Of a stretch of 64,000 bases of DNA, positions 46,901-59,370 are shown piece after piece (position 1 is the first letter of the stretch; each line of letters opens with the position of its first letter). The stretch covers positions 2,091,001 through 2,155,000 of the forward strand of contig JANUWF010002273.1 in assembly GCA_026120185.1 (NCBI GenBank). Direction: 5' to 3'. Source of the stretch: Voacanga thouarsii. Taxonomy: Eukaryota; Streptophyta; Magnoliopsida; Gentianales; Apocynaceae. Both the position numbers and the translations under genes were made by a program. The notes under the pieces are model-generated. The model made no database searches and had not been told where the DNA came from. It saw only the letters and a list, made by a program, of their open reading frames with translations.

Positions 46901-49083
46901 AAAGAGAGTTCATTAGTATGCTTATATATACCTATATTCATTAGGAGTTGGAGATGAGTGAAGATGGAGGTGATTGATCATGCTTACCTTGAAGGTGTTC
47001 TTGAGCCTTAACGAAAATACTGGTTTTTTTATTCAAAAGAGAGATTTTGATTTCGGTATTTGATGTTAAAAATTGTAGAAGTGGTTTCAAGGGGTTGAGT
47101 AGGTGTGATCTGGAGTTTTTGGAGAAGGTTGGAGAGGTTTGGAGTGGTCTTAGGCGAGGGAATGCTAGTAGGTATTCTTGGTTTGGAGAGAATAGAGAGA
47201 ATTTGATTGAAGCTGGCCGAAATTCTGTGAGGATAGGATGGCCGAATTGTTTGAGAGGGTTTTGACAATTGAATTTTCTGGTTTGAGAGGAAAAAAAAAG
47301 CTGGTTGTTTGAAATCCAAAAAGAATATTTTAGGAAACCAATTTTGGAACAAAATATGGTAAGAAAATCTTGGTCAATGGAGAGCTTTTGGAAGCTTCAA
47401 TGGCCGACTGTTTGTTTGTGATTTTTGTTGAGATGAATGATGGTTGAAAGAGCTTTAGAGTGGTCGAAAATATGATGTACAAGAGTGAAGGAATTTTCTG
47501 GTTGTTTGAGGTTTAATTCATGGAAGGTTGCTAAAATAAATTGCTGAAATTTTGGATTTCAATCAATGGTTTGATTGGAGTGATTGATGGAGATATTTTA
47601 GGACAGTCATGGGACTGGTTTTCGAGCAGAATGCTGGGGAAGATGATGAAGCTCAGTTCATAACTATTCAAGAGGAGTTTGTACAGAAAAATGGTGGAAG
47701 TTTCGGACAATGCTGAAGAAGGAACAAAGATGAAAAATCCTGAACAGATTTTCACAAGTTTGCTAGAAATTTCTGGATAGATTTTGCTGCCATTTTTCAG
47801 TCAGTTTGCAGAAGATTTGAAGGGCCATTCAGAGGTCCTTCAAGGCTGGTTTCTAGCCTTCTTTATGGAAGAAAAATGAGGTTAAGTTGCTGGGTGAAAA
47901 ACTGGAAGAAACAGTTTGGTTTTGGCTTATCAATGCTGCAAAAAATGTCCAGAAAAATTTCTGGTTTGCACAGATTTTTGAGCAGCTCGATTTGGCTGGA
48001 ATGTTCAGTCCTCAAGCTAAGTGAAATGGCCATTTTTCTGGCAGCATTTGGGACGAAAAGATGGCTGAAATTTTTGACACTTGGACTGAACAAGAAGTTG
48101 GAAAAATTTCAGTTTACAACATGAAGAAAATAAACACAGCTAGATTAGAGTTTTGAAGGTCTAACCATGGAGATTAATTCTCTTGGGAACCTTCCAAACC
48201 TCCTCCCCATTTTTGGCCAACAAGATAACTCATATGGACATTTTCGAAATCTTCATATCACAGAACTTCGCTGAAATTTTTCTGGAATAAAATTGACTTG
48301 GATGAATTAATTAACCTAATTGATTAAGAATTAAGGAAAGCTATAGATCAAGAAGGGTATGAACCCCTTAGAAATTTTTGTAGGGCACAAGAGTAGGATT
48401 AGAGCATTCCTATCATGTCTCCCCTAGGACAACTCTCTTACTCTTCCCTAAAGCATGCAAAGGCCGAAATATAGCCTTCCCTAACAAAAATAAAATTTTA
48501 ATCATGCTAAAACTCTAATGATGGAATTTAAACTCAAGATCTCAAGAATTAATTTCAAAGCTCCAACCACCAAACCATAACAACTCTTGTTCCTATTTTC
48601 TCTCCCAAATATTTCTCGTATTTAATCCTCAAGCTATCTCCCTGTTTTTATCTCAAGCAAAAATTACCATTTTTCCTTTAGTACTTAATAAACACAATTA
48701 AGCCTTCTAGACTATAAATCACATATCTAAAGCACATAAAATCATATAAAATATATTTATACATGCAATAAAATATGATATGCATCCTAACCCCCTTACT
48801 CTAAGGTTGGTTTCAACTAGGGTTTCACAGGCACAATGCTATCGACTCCCAAAATGTCGACTTCTGAAATTTAGAAGCTGCACTTGAGCCGAATGGTATC
48901 ATGTCTCATCAGTTTGGCTATTTTTTTTTCAATCTTTTTCTCCTTGAATTCTTGTCTAATCTCAACCTTTTTATCCTACATAAAACAAGGAGAAAATGTG
49001 GGATTTAGTAGCAATCTTAGAATGTATTTTAGAAACTTTAAAGTGTTAATGATATGTAAAATATGCACATAATATGCAATTAT
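43919..49083 (-). mobile_element. Putative Athila-type LTR remnant split by a giant solo LTR
   Basis: On the minus strand TTGAGGACAAGCAAAAGTTT with the G-run GTAGGGGTGTGATAAT (49120-49075) matches the motif before the 3' LTR of Athila-like gypsy elements. The LTR would run from about 49083 down to about 43919, excluding the solo LTR inserted at 44547-48829. Repeated phrases on both flanks (GCACGACATCATG, ATGCTATCGACTCCC) recur at 50760-51060. Boundaries are approximate. Confidence 0.35.
44547..48829 (-). mobile_element. Giant solo LTR, copy B (4.3 kb)
   Basis: Begins TGTAACACCCCACTACC and ends AGGGTTTCACA, with a perfect 5-bp duplication GGCAC at 44542-44546 and 48830-48834. It shares GGGGATGTCGCCCCG, GGATCTTTATAAC and AGTAAGTCCGTGTGTGCT with copies A and C in the same order. 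The 4283 bp hold no substantial open frame. A purine run GAGAGAGAGAGGGGGGGGG is near 46880. The exact duplication and absence of internal coding DNA define a solo LTR. Confidence 0.88.
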
Positions 49084-49120
49084 CACACCCCTACGCTTAA
49101 ACTTTTGCTTGTCCTCAAAC

Positions 49121-51304
49121 AAAGTATCAAAATTAAAATGCTCCAAGTAAAAAGCATATATAAAGAGTGGATTTTTGGCATTAATGACTGCTATTGGAAA
49201 ATATATTCATTTTTTATTGAGATGAGAATTCATTTCAAGATTATTCACCTAGGCTAAACTTGTATAAACATATATATTCGAATAGATAAAAATAAAACCA
49301 TCAAAATTGAATTAAACAAGTTCATGTCTTATTCAACAAGTGTCATCCACTTTCTTAAGTCAAGAATATGCTTAAGTGATTCACATAAGTAGGGAATAAT
49401 GAGTTATTTAAGTTCTTTGACTTCCAAAAGCTACTGTATCATAGGTAGTAAATAGAGGATTTGTCTATAAACTCACTTTTGCAAATAATGTACGTACCTA
49501 TTAGAGATGGATAATAAAGATATTTTAGCTTCTACATTACTCTCATTGGACTCTTATTTCTTTCAAAGTAAGGTAATGTAAATGCCTATTTAAGATAAAA
49601 TGATTGATTTTCAGCTTTTACAATACCTTACTTCAATCACTTATAAAATATCCAGTCAAAATAAACTCATTCCAAGTTTTTACGTAAGTGGAATGGACGG
49701 GAAAAAGAAAAGAAATGGAAAGAAAGAGGCTAAATAAATTAAGAAAATTAAAAGGAATTCAGTCAATGCCATATCTATACAACTTCACATCAATAATTAA
49801 CCAATTGCACAATTCAAATCAAACTCCTTTACTCAAACGCATAACACCATTCTTTTCATCAATCCCCTCGGAGTTTTCACAAAATTAACAAAGATCCACC
49901 AATCAAACCCAACTCCTTTTCGTAAAACTCTTATTCACAAATTTCCCAACACTGATCCATTATAATCCAATAATCATAATTCAACCAAAGCAGTTAAACA
50001 ACAACCAAATATCACAAATTATTGAATAGTCAAAAACTAAGATAGCTCACAAATTCCAAATTGCTGAAAAGTAAGTTATGGCAAAAATCCCAACTACACC
50101 AAGTACTTAATACAACCCCTTCAATCAATTCATCCAACTCACCTCAATATAATCCTATTAATCAAATATAGCTCAATACAATTCCAACTCAAGCAGAATA
50201 GCATAAAGAGAGGACAAGCCAATTCACAAAATTCAAAAGAAATAAAATAGCTCATAGATCACTAATAAAACCAACAAGCTCAATAATTCTTAATTAAGCT
50301 CTATTATCAACTATTCAAAATAGAACCCATAATTCTAAGTATTTAGAGTTCACCAGAAGTAGCCTAATATGTTCCTAATTTGTTTTTAGTTGGTTACTGG
50401 CGGCCGTGATTCCGCTATGAATATAAAGCTTAATCAGCTCAATTTCTTTTAATAAACTGCTGTAGAGTGATTACTCAAGGTTTATATCATTAAAAAATCA
50501 CAAATGGGTGAAAAGCAGTGAACGAATACGATTTAAAATAGTAGATTGAAGAAGAGAGAAATAGTGTGGATGTTTTGAATTGGTAGAAAATGGTGGAATT
50601 TCGCTGGTAAGATGAATGTACGGAGTGATTTAAACAATGGGTCAAGCAAAAGATTGCACGGTGATGATGAATGGAGATGAAATAGTGCTCACTATTGAAC
50701 GGTTTTAGAGGTTTAGAGGAAAATGGCAAAAGTTAATCTGTTTTATTTTTCTGAGATTAAAAAATGCATGACACCATGGCATATGGCTTGCACATTGCTA
50801 TGGAGCTGCAAAACTTTGAAACTTGAAACCAAAACGATGTCATTGTAATTATGAACATGTGCACGATGCCATGAGAAATAACCTCCACAGAGCTATGCAA
50901 AACTTTAAACACTGTGATTTTTTGAGTAAACCGACAATATTTTCATCCAAGTAAGATGCATGGTGATGTTGTGCATGATTTGTACAACACTATCGGCTCC
51001 CAAGACTTTAACTTTTTCTACAGTATTGTAAGCCACAGTGCTGTGCACTTCCAGGAAATACAAAAACACACTTAACAAAACAATAAAGTAATTAAAGTAA
51101 TGACAAAAAAAATAAAGCTGAAATATATATAATCACAAGGCTCCATGAAAAATAACATAACAAAGGAAATGCCTCCAAACATAATAAACTAAATAAGGTA
51201 AAATGTCTAACTAAGACTCATTGGCAATAAAACTTATTAAAAATAGAACAAAACTAAAACATCTAAAACTAAACAATTATTCAAGTGTAAAGTATAGTAG
51301 AAGA
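49121..51304. other. Non-coding part of the Athila-like region
   Basis: Between the gag remnant and the G-run motif there is about 2.2 kb without recognisable pol or envelope coding. Phrases near 50760-51060 (ATGACACCATGGCA, GTGCACGATGCCATGAG) resemble the LTR-like text at 44340-44546, so part of it may be a second LTR-like copy. Confidence 0.4.
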
Positions 51305-52135
51305 AGATTAAGGTTTTCTACGTTCATCATGTAGATTACCTTTAATGTTCGTAGGCATAGTTCTCATAGATTTTTCAGCAAGTATTTTTGCAAGTTGTCC
51401 AATTTGGCTTTCGACGTTGTAAATTGATGCTTCTTGGTTTCTCATTGATGCCTCAATACCTTGAAAGTAAGTATCATGGAAATCACCAACTTAGAAATTA
51501 AGTCTTCTAATGATGGCTTTAATTGTGCTTGTGGAAATGGTGGAGGTTATGGTGCACGAAATAGTAGAAGGGGCTTGAGGTCTTGGAGTATTGTTTAGCT
51601 TGAACTTCTTGAGGTCTTCCTTAGTTTTGTCCTTAATTGTTCCAAGAAAAATTGAATGATTTCTCTAATTTGGATTGTAAGTTTTAACAAAAAAAAAAAG
51701 TGTGACCTTGTCTTCCATTCCCTATGTAATACACATGCTCAACTAGTTACTCATTTCCAACTCTTATTCTTTAACATTTTTTATTAGGGTTTCATTCTTC
51801 ACAAAAATCATACCTATGAACTGTGTAGTAGAATTGTGATTCATTTTATCCACTTTCTTTGTAAGTGCTTCCAACTTAGCATGCTATTGTATCCATATTA
51901 GACATTCTTTAAATTTTAGCCTTTGATAGTTGCATTCCCCAAGAATAGTTGTTCAACGAGATATGTTCCATTAAATCAAAAAGTTCTTTTGGGGTTTTTC
52001 AAGAAGCAGTTCCTCTTAATAAAGTATCAACTATTTGCTTAGCAGAAAAACTCAATCCATTACAGAAAGTTAACATTTGCAAACCTATATCAAAATCATA
52101 TTGAGGACATTTTCTAATTAACTCCATATTTTGAA
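51305..52135 (-). pseudogene. Athila-like Ty3/gypsy gag fragment
   Basis: Minus strand from 52135: ELIRKCPQYDFDIGLQMLTF, CNGLSFSAKQIVDTLLRG, KTPKELFDLMEHIS, then LEALTKKVDKM near 51880, YNPNWRNHSIF near 51660 and NVESQIGQLAKILAEK near 51400. This order (gag core, linker, NPNWRNH, ENQVGQLA-like motif) is characteristic of Athila gag. The N-terminal gag is missing: the sequence upstream of ELIRKCP is the leader of another element. Stops and frameshifts are frequent. Confidence 0.75.
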
Positions 52136-52318
52136 GATATTGCAACTATCTCAACAATCTATTCTTCCAAAAGAGATCATAACTAACTCGGGTGCCTCAG
52201 GCTCACATATCATATCTACCTTAATATCTAGCTCTATAAGGTTTTCTACTTGTAAATCTATAGCTGTAAACTCTATCATATGTTCTACGATAAACTATGC
52301 TATGTTCCCCTAAAAATT

Positions 52319-52368
52319 CTGATACCAATTGTATCTTCCAAAACTATTCAACCTAAGCTCTGATACAA
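52319..52368 (-). other. Primer binding site of giant LTR copy C, with a second PBS-like copy
   Basis: On the minus strand TTGTATCAGAGC (52368-52357) differs by one base from the TGGTATCAGAGC initiator tRNA-Met complement and lies two bases from the LTR edge. A second copy TTGGTATCAGAA (about 52330-52319) lies 38 bp downstream with similar flanks, so the LTR/PBS junction is partly duplicated. Confidence 0.75.
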
Positions 52369-55080
52369 ATTGTAATACCCCACATTAACCGATTGTAGTG
52401 GGCCTTATATTATGGGATGTCGCTTCTCTAATATGCCAGACAAGGGATTTTTATAACAATCTTAGCTCAATATGCAGTGGAATTGTTCAAAAACTTTATA
52501 TTAAAAACACAAAAAATGCATAAGGTTCAACCTTTGATACATGAGTTCAAAAGGAAACAAGTCTGCTAGATATGTACATACTTCCTTCAAAGCTTTATGT
52601 ACAATCTCTTATACCTCCACGATTAGTTTGAATCTTCAAGAGTCCATTGTTGCAATCCAAACTCTAAAATTTTGAATAAAGGAGATAGTACACGTACGAG
52701 TATAAAATTCAGTGAGTCCCATGTGTATTAGTGTTTTTCTATGAAAATAGCTCAAAAATCAAGCAATATTCAACATGAAGGTAAGACAATATATTTGAGA
52801 CCTTTGTGAAAGAGGTATAATTAGATAACAAGGATTTATTCTTATAGATATGTAGGATGAAAAACTCATGGGCCATTTTTTGAAAAATAATGTTTAAGAT
52901 TTCATGAGGCAAGACATGCTAATTTATGATCCATGTATGAGAAGAACTCAATGAATTCCACCTAACAAGATGCAGGAATTACTTATTGCTTATGCCAGGA
53001 AGACATGATATTGCTTACGTCATGAATTAGCTAATCCCAATATCCTGTCACCATATTCAGAGTAAGGCGAATCCCAGAATTAATTAGGTTATTTAGAATC
53101 ATCTATCTCTAACGTAGGTTAGTACACAATGAAAAGCTCTCGCTAAGTACTCAACATTCACATGTTATATATGTTTTGTTCAAGTGAAAGAAAAGGTTTG
53201 TTACCCCTTTTTACCATGACTTGTCATCTCATGCAATACATGAAGAAAATGTCACAAAACATGGCTTTAACAAATAGTAAAAACATGCTCAAACTTTTAA
53301 CAAGAAAATAATTTAAAAGGTTCATAATGTCTATGATTCTTAAAAGCATTGAATAAAATACTTGCACTCAAATGGTTTAGAAATCCATTAGCTACAACGG
53401 AGTTTGAAAACCAAAGGACTCACATGTCCATGATTTATAAAATGTTCACTTATAAATAATTTAGGAAACCATTAGTTGAGAATTAAGTTTCATAAACAAA
53501 TAGACTTGTTTTGCACAAAATGCTCACGAGCGAGTTTAACAGAAAAATGCCTTGCTAAAAAGGGTCTGAAAATCAAGGAACTTGTGTGAAGCACAAAATA
53601 TAAGATTTAATGTATATATTGAAGCTTCATTATACATATATCTTAAGAAAAAGAGTATACATTAAAATTTAGCAATCAATGCTTTCAAGTTAAAAAAAAT
53701 GCTCACACTTGAAAATATAAAGAAAACATTTAGCTATCTATATATAAAAAAAAAAAAAACACTTAACAAATCAAGAGTTTTAAAACCCAAGGGACTAACA
53801 TAAAGCGTAATAGTTCTCAAGTCACTTACATAAAATATTCATATCCAAATATAATGAGAAACATTTAGCTTTGTCACAAAAAAAAAAAAAAAAAACTCAG
53901 CTATAACAAGGTTTAGAAAGCCGAGGGACTCACCTTGACAATCTTTCGTTCACTTGCTCGCAATTGCTAGTTTAAGAATTCCTTACATTTGACCCACCTA
54001 CAACAAGGCATTATATAATCCAAGATGCATAAAGCATCTTATATTAAAACAATGATACAATAAACTTATTCTCTTCCTAATCTCCATGACTTAAAATATA
54101 CTCAGGTTCTCAAGGATCACAACTGGTTCTTGGAACAAAATGGATTAGAACAATTCATATTTCTTATAAGTAAACTAGAATTTTAGTAAATGGTAGCTTT
54201 TTTTGTTTCTATCATAACTTTCTACTCATAGTTCCAAATCATGTCAAATTGATCCCAAAATACTTCTAAAACTATTAGCAACAATTTTCAATTCATAAGG
54301 CTCTAGAATACAAAATCAATTGTTTTGTTTATTGTCCCAACAGCTGGGTTCATTCATTTACCAAAACAGAATTTTCTAATTGTGTTTATATATTGCACAA
54401 GCTATATCTTTTATTCTTCTACAGAACATACCCTATCTAAAGCATCTTAACTCGTGTTTAACATTTATACAAGTGTGATTTAAGCTGCCTTTTAGCTCAA
54501 CTTCTTAAAAACATTGAAAAAAAAAGTGGTCAATCAGCATTTTCCATAGGCAACTCTAGTCCCTTTAATTTTGTGCATTCCTTTGCACTCAAAATTCCAG
54601 AAAACTAATTCTTAACCTTTCCTAACACTTCATGCTGCAATTAGGTTCAATTAGTTCAGAGAAATATCCTGCAAACATATCAAATCACTTGCAACAAACT
54701 AGGAAACAAAATTTGTCGAGTATGTATTCATTAATATATGGTCAACTTTAGTTCTTCATTTAACACCACCTAAACATAAACTAGTTCAGCGCTTTTTCCA
54801 GCATTTTCTTCACAAAAAAACACACTAAATGAAAGTTAAGAACACATAAAACAGCCCCCAAACATGTGGTGCACACAGCTACAATAGCCAGGTTGCAAAC
54901 AAAAATTTGACTTATGAACACAACTTTGGGTTTTGCAATTTTCTCCAACAAAAGTTATACCAAATGAATGCCCTTGAGGTACTAAACAACTTTTGTCCTA
55001 AGGGAGGAACTTCTTATTTAATTAATGGATTGAAATCAAGGCTTAAAGGTGGCTGAAGTTGATGTTCATTGTTGTTCTCC

Positions 55081-56139
55081 CTTGATATGATCTTGGGAAG
55101 TACCAAAATTGTGGATTGAACTTAAGAACAAGAACCCAAACAAATTCACACACAAGAACACCAAAATGATAGAAAATTAGCATTCTTATGATAATGTGAA
55201 TCTATCATATTTCAAAGACACCTTAACACCCTAATCTAACCAGAGATTAGAACACTAAAGATATGAGTTTGAAGGCACCTAACTCAATCTTATCAAATAC
55301 ACTAGATAACCTAGCACATAAGAATATAAATGAAATTGAGATTATCCCTTAAGATTGAGAGACAAGATCAAAGGTGAGATTAAATCTTTTGATTTAATCT
55401 CGATGTTTATGGAAACCACACAAGAAGAACACCCTTTTCAAAGCTCTCAAAGAGTTCTTGAACTCTCAAATATTTCATATATATCCAAAGGTTGTTTTTA
55501 CAAAGCTATAAGAGCATATTTATAGTTGTCTTGACTTAAACTACTTAGCAACTAATCATAACTATTAAATGGCCTTAATACAAGTGTTAAGGCCCCATTA
55601 CATGCCTTAAAATAGGTTAAAACATAATAAAAGTCGTGGAACTAAAATTACAATTGAAAATAAGAAAATTTACAAAAGTTCAGAACTGGCCTGAATAGGG
55701 CCAGGTCGACTCTAGCACACGGAACCAGTGCCGGCTCGATTCTGTCCAGGATAAACACGACAGAACTTAGCCAAAACCAGGCAATGCTGGGTCAGTCGTT
55801 CTGGGCAGCCTCTCTTGCTTTGATGCACTCCAATCCCTACTCATTTGACCTCTATTCATTTTCCAAATGAAATGTTGGTCGTCTCGAGCTCTTCTTGTTA
55901 GTTCTTTGGTCTTCAATTCTTATTTCAATATTGGCTTAATTCTCTACAAGGATTGTTGTTCCTTTTGTGTCCCATTTACAGCTCCCTTCACTACCCATCT
56001 TTTGACAATCCTTTTTACTCTTGGCCTGTATGCTTGGATGGTTTGAAAATCCTCCTAAAACCAAGGAGACTTGAAACAAGTCTTGACTTTTCATCCCCCT
56101 TCTTTAGATGTGCCTTGTTACGTGGACAGATTCCTATCA
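55081..56139 (-). repeat. 3' LTR of the nested gypsy element
   Basis: 1059 bp, in + orientation running CTTGATATGA to CCTATCA. It contains the GC-rich phrase CAGTGCCGGCTCGATTCTG near 55727 also present in the other LTR. Confidence 0.88.
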
Positions 56140-56153
56140 TTTTCCCCTTCTTT
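56140..56153 (-). other. Polypurine tract of the nested gypsy element
   Basis: The minus strand reads AAAGAAGGGGAAAA directly before the 3' LTR, the expected site for plus-strand priming. Confidence 0.8.
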
Positions 56154-56239
56154 AGGATAATTCATCCTTTAATCAATGTGCCTTGTTGCTTGTATGGATT
56201 TCTCTGCATAAGAATTCAAACAAGAGTTTGTATGTGAAA

Positions 56240-58434
56240 GTAAAACTTCAGGCTTTTACTCCACAACTCCTACCTTGTTTCCTCTCTTCTCAACCCAATT
56301 TTTCACTCTCACCTTACTTCGCTCTTTTCCTTCACTCTTGTTGTTTTCACCTCTCCAAACCTAAGTTGGCATTCTTGTTTTACCTCCTTTCTCCCTCTTG
56401 TGTTCTCTCTCCTCCCTTGTTTTTACTTGTATTTGGAGCTCTAACCTCTCTTTTTCTTCTTTTGTTCTTCTCTCAATTTCTCTCCTCTATTGCTCTTGTT
56501 TTTCCCTCTCTTGCTTTTCCCTCTCTTTTTGTTCTCTTCTCTTTTTATCTTCCTCCCTCAAAATATTTTGATCTTTTACGATCTCACTTAGGAATATAGG
56601 GAAAAGTATAAATTTCTTTCCATCCTTACGCAAAGAGTAAGTATTTTTCTTTCTATGGTGAACTACCTCCCTATCATATAGCCAAAGCCTTCTTAACAAT
56701 ATATGCCCAATATGCATGAGAAACATATCACAGATCACTTCATCTTTATATCCCTTTATGACAATTGTAACATTGACTTTTTTGTTCACCTTTACTTCAC
56801 CACAATTGTTCAATCATTGAAGCTTATAAGGTTTAGGATATTTCAAAATTTCCATTCCTAATTCTTCCACCAATATAGCACTAATCACGTTTTTACAACT
56901 CCCTCTATCAATAATCAAGCTATACGGTTTTTCTTTGATTTAACACCTTGAATAGAAAATATTTCTCTTTGTATATTCTCTTTTCTTTCAACCACACAAA
57001 CTTCAACAATTTCATTCATAACATCAATTAATACACATGGTTTCTCAAGTGTATCCCCATCTCTTCTATCTACTCTATCTCCTCCACTAGATTTGGTATC
57101 ATTTTGTGAAGTTGAACTAGATGCTTCATTCTCACTAATTTCACTCATTCTAATTTGCTTTTGCACCACTTCTAGATAACTCATCTTTTTCTCCTCTTGT
57201 GGATGTGAGCTTTCTCCCACTTCATGAGTACTTGAAGCACTTTGGGAACCTTCATCCGTAGCACATAGTTACTTCCCTCCTACCTCTTTCCTTGAATGCA
57301 TTTGCTCTTCAACAAATTTTATTCCATTTTGCTCAACTCCTTCTTACTCATTCTTCTCTAACACTCCCAATGGGTTTAACTCATCCTCTAGAAAGAATAG
57401 AATGCTATAATATTCCTTAGTCACTTCATTTGTTGAACTCAATGGATCCAATTCTTCTTTTTTCATTATCACTAAACTCCTCATCAATTTCATCAATATT
57501 TTTCTCAACTTCTTTGTGCACTGCTTTATCATTTTGATTGCGCATTTCTTGGTACTTGGCCTCATTTTCTAACTTCTCCTCATTCTCAAAGCCTTGTAAT
57601 TCATCTTCTTACTCTCATCATCACCTTTTGTTCAACCTTCTCAATTGTTTCTTCATTTTCTTGCACTTCATAAAATCTTTCATATTCCAATTTATTTGGA
57701 CAATTAACCTTTGTATGCCTTCTACTACAACAAATCTCACAAGTCAATCCTCTTCTACTCTTTTGTTGCACCATGATTGTAGAGGCTTGAAATTCTCCAA
57801 TTTTTTCTTTCAACTCTTCTTTCTCCTTTAGTTGTTGTAGCAAACTTGGGCACCTATAATAATAATGGACATAACTCCTACTACTGTAACAATTATAACT
57901 TTTTTCCTCATGCACCATTTCTTCTGGTGTCTTATGCACTACGTTCCTCCCTATTTGTTTAACTCTTTTTGGACAATAATAGGAATTGTGATCAAAACTC
58001 TCACATATTTTGCACTCACACTCCCTCAAGTTCTTTCTCTCCCCATGGTTTATTGTTTTTTGTGCTCCTCCCACATAAACTTTCTCATCCTAATATTTCT
58101 CATTCCCATGTCCTTCTTCTTCATATTCCCAGTTTTGTTCCTCAAAACTACCATATCATTCACCACTCGAATAAGATTCTCCATTGTTTTCACTCCCCTT
58201 ACTCCAATTTTCCATAAGACTCAAATTTTCACATTCTTGATCACTTTCTCCTAGGTTTCTTTCATAGCTATCATACTCTATTTCACTTGTACTTGGCCCC
58301 TCATCATGTTCATCCAAATATCCTATGCTCTTATAATCATCCTACTCATATTCTTACTCATGTTCATTATATTTCTCATAACTACTGCAAGACTTATAAT
58401 TGTCATACCCTTCACTTTCACTCTGATTAGCCAT
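56240..58434 (-). pseudogene. Gypsy gag-protease frame with three zinc knuckles, no polymerase
   Basis: Starts MANQSESEGYDNY at 58434 with a Glu/Tyr/Ser-rich acidic region broken by several stops. 58074-57601 holds three CCHC-type knuckles: CKICESFDHNSYYC and CEICCSRRHTKVNC are intact, and the middle one (CYSSRSYVHYYYRC) has Ser for its second Cys. Further frames carry a Ser/Glu-rich linker (57220-56915). 56940-56487 is a retroviral-type aspartic protease (SLIIDRGSCKNVI, with Arg after the active Asp; YKDEVICDMFLMHIGHILLR), with a TGA replacing an expected Trp near 56818. It ends in a Lys/Glu/Arg tail (KKRREQKEREKQEREKQEQ). The capsid core, reverse transcriptase, RNase H and integrase are absent. 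Confidence 0.85.
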
Positions 58435-59358
58435 TGTGAATTTTCTTTCAAGAGAAGTACTTATAAAATTGAAGTAGAAAACACAAGAAAAATTCCTCAC
58501 TGCACTCTATCACGAGTTTACACTCAATTTTTAGTGGTCACTCTTCACTCGTGCTTGCACTCTTCTTGGCTTTTATCACAATGAACTTGCTCTCTTACCT
58601 TTTTCAAACTCTCAATTCCACACTCAAGTTCTTCCCAACTCTTTTCCACTTCAAAAGATTTTAGTTCTACTAGCCAAGTCAACTAAATTCCAAGGGATAA
58701 GAAAGCAAAGTGTCTTAAAGATAATTTATCAAACACTTGGTGTGCAATAAGGAAAATGCATGGATTTTCAGGAGTTTTAAACTAGGTGATGCCTATCACA
58801 ACCTCAAGAACACAATTTAGCAATTAACAAGCACTTAAGGAAATGATGACACAAGCAAATTCAAAAAATAGAAGTTGGAGTTCAAGATGTACAAATGTTT
58901 CCAAACTTGATACAAATGCAATGTGAAAAATAAATCTTTTATCATCAACAAGAAGATTTACCCAACTAAAACACCAATTAACTTCACAATTGCACTCTAC
59001 TAATCAAATTAATCATTATTCTTCATAAATGGAAGCTTTGGTAGTTAAGTATAAACAATCACAAACCATTGGAGCAATATGTCAAACACCTTAAGTGTAA
59101 TCCCGCAACTCAATGTTGTACAACAAAATTTAGCTTATTTGTGCCCTCAAATCAACCAATTTTCAAACTAAAATAACTCCCTAAACATCAATATATCATA
59201 TAGGGTCAAATTCATAACATTTTCATGGCACAATTTCAAGTTTTTGACATCCAAAAATAGTAAGAGAAAAAGTGACAATATTTAAAAATCAATAGATCTT
59301 GAAAAAGATTGTACCTTAGCCTAAAGAAAGTTGATTGATTAGAATCAACACAATGCAA

Positions 59359-59370
59359 GCTCTAATATCA
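59359..59370 (-). other. Primer binding site of the nested gypsy element
   Basis: The minus strand reads TGATATTAGAGC, two changes from TGGTATCAGAGC (initiator tRNA-Met), directly adjoining the LTR. Confidence 0.75.

Noticed and set aside
44547..52372. Idea that copy B (44547-48829) and copy C are the two LTRs of one element
   Set aside because: Copy B has a perfect 5-bp duplication on both sides and no polypurine tract beside it, so it is an independent solo LTR.
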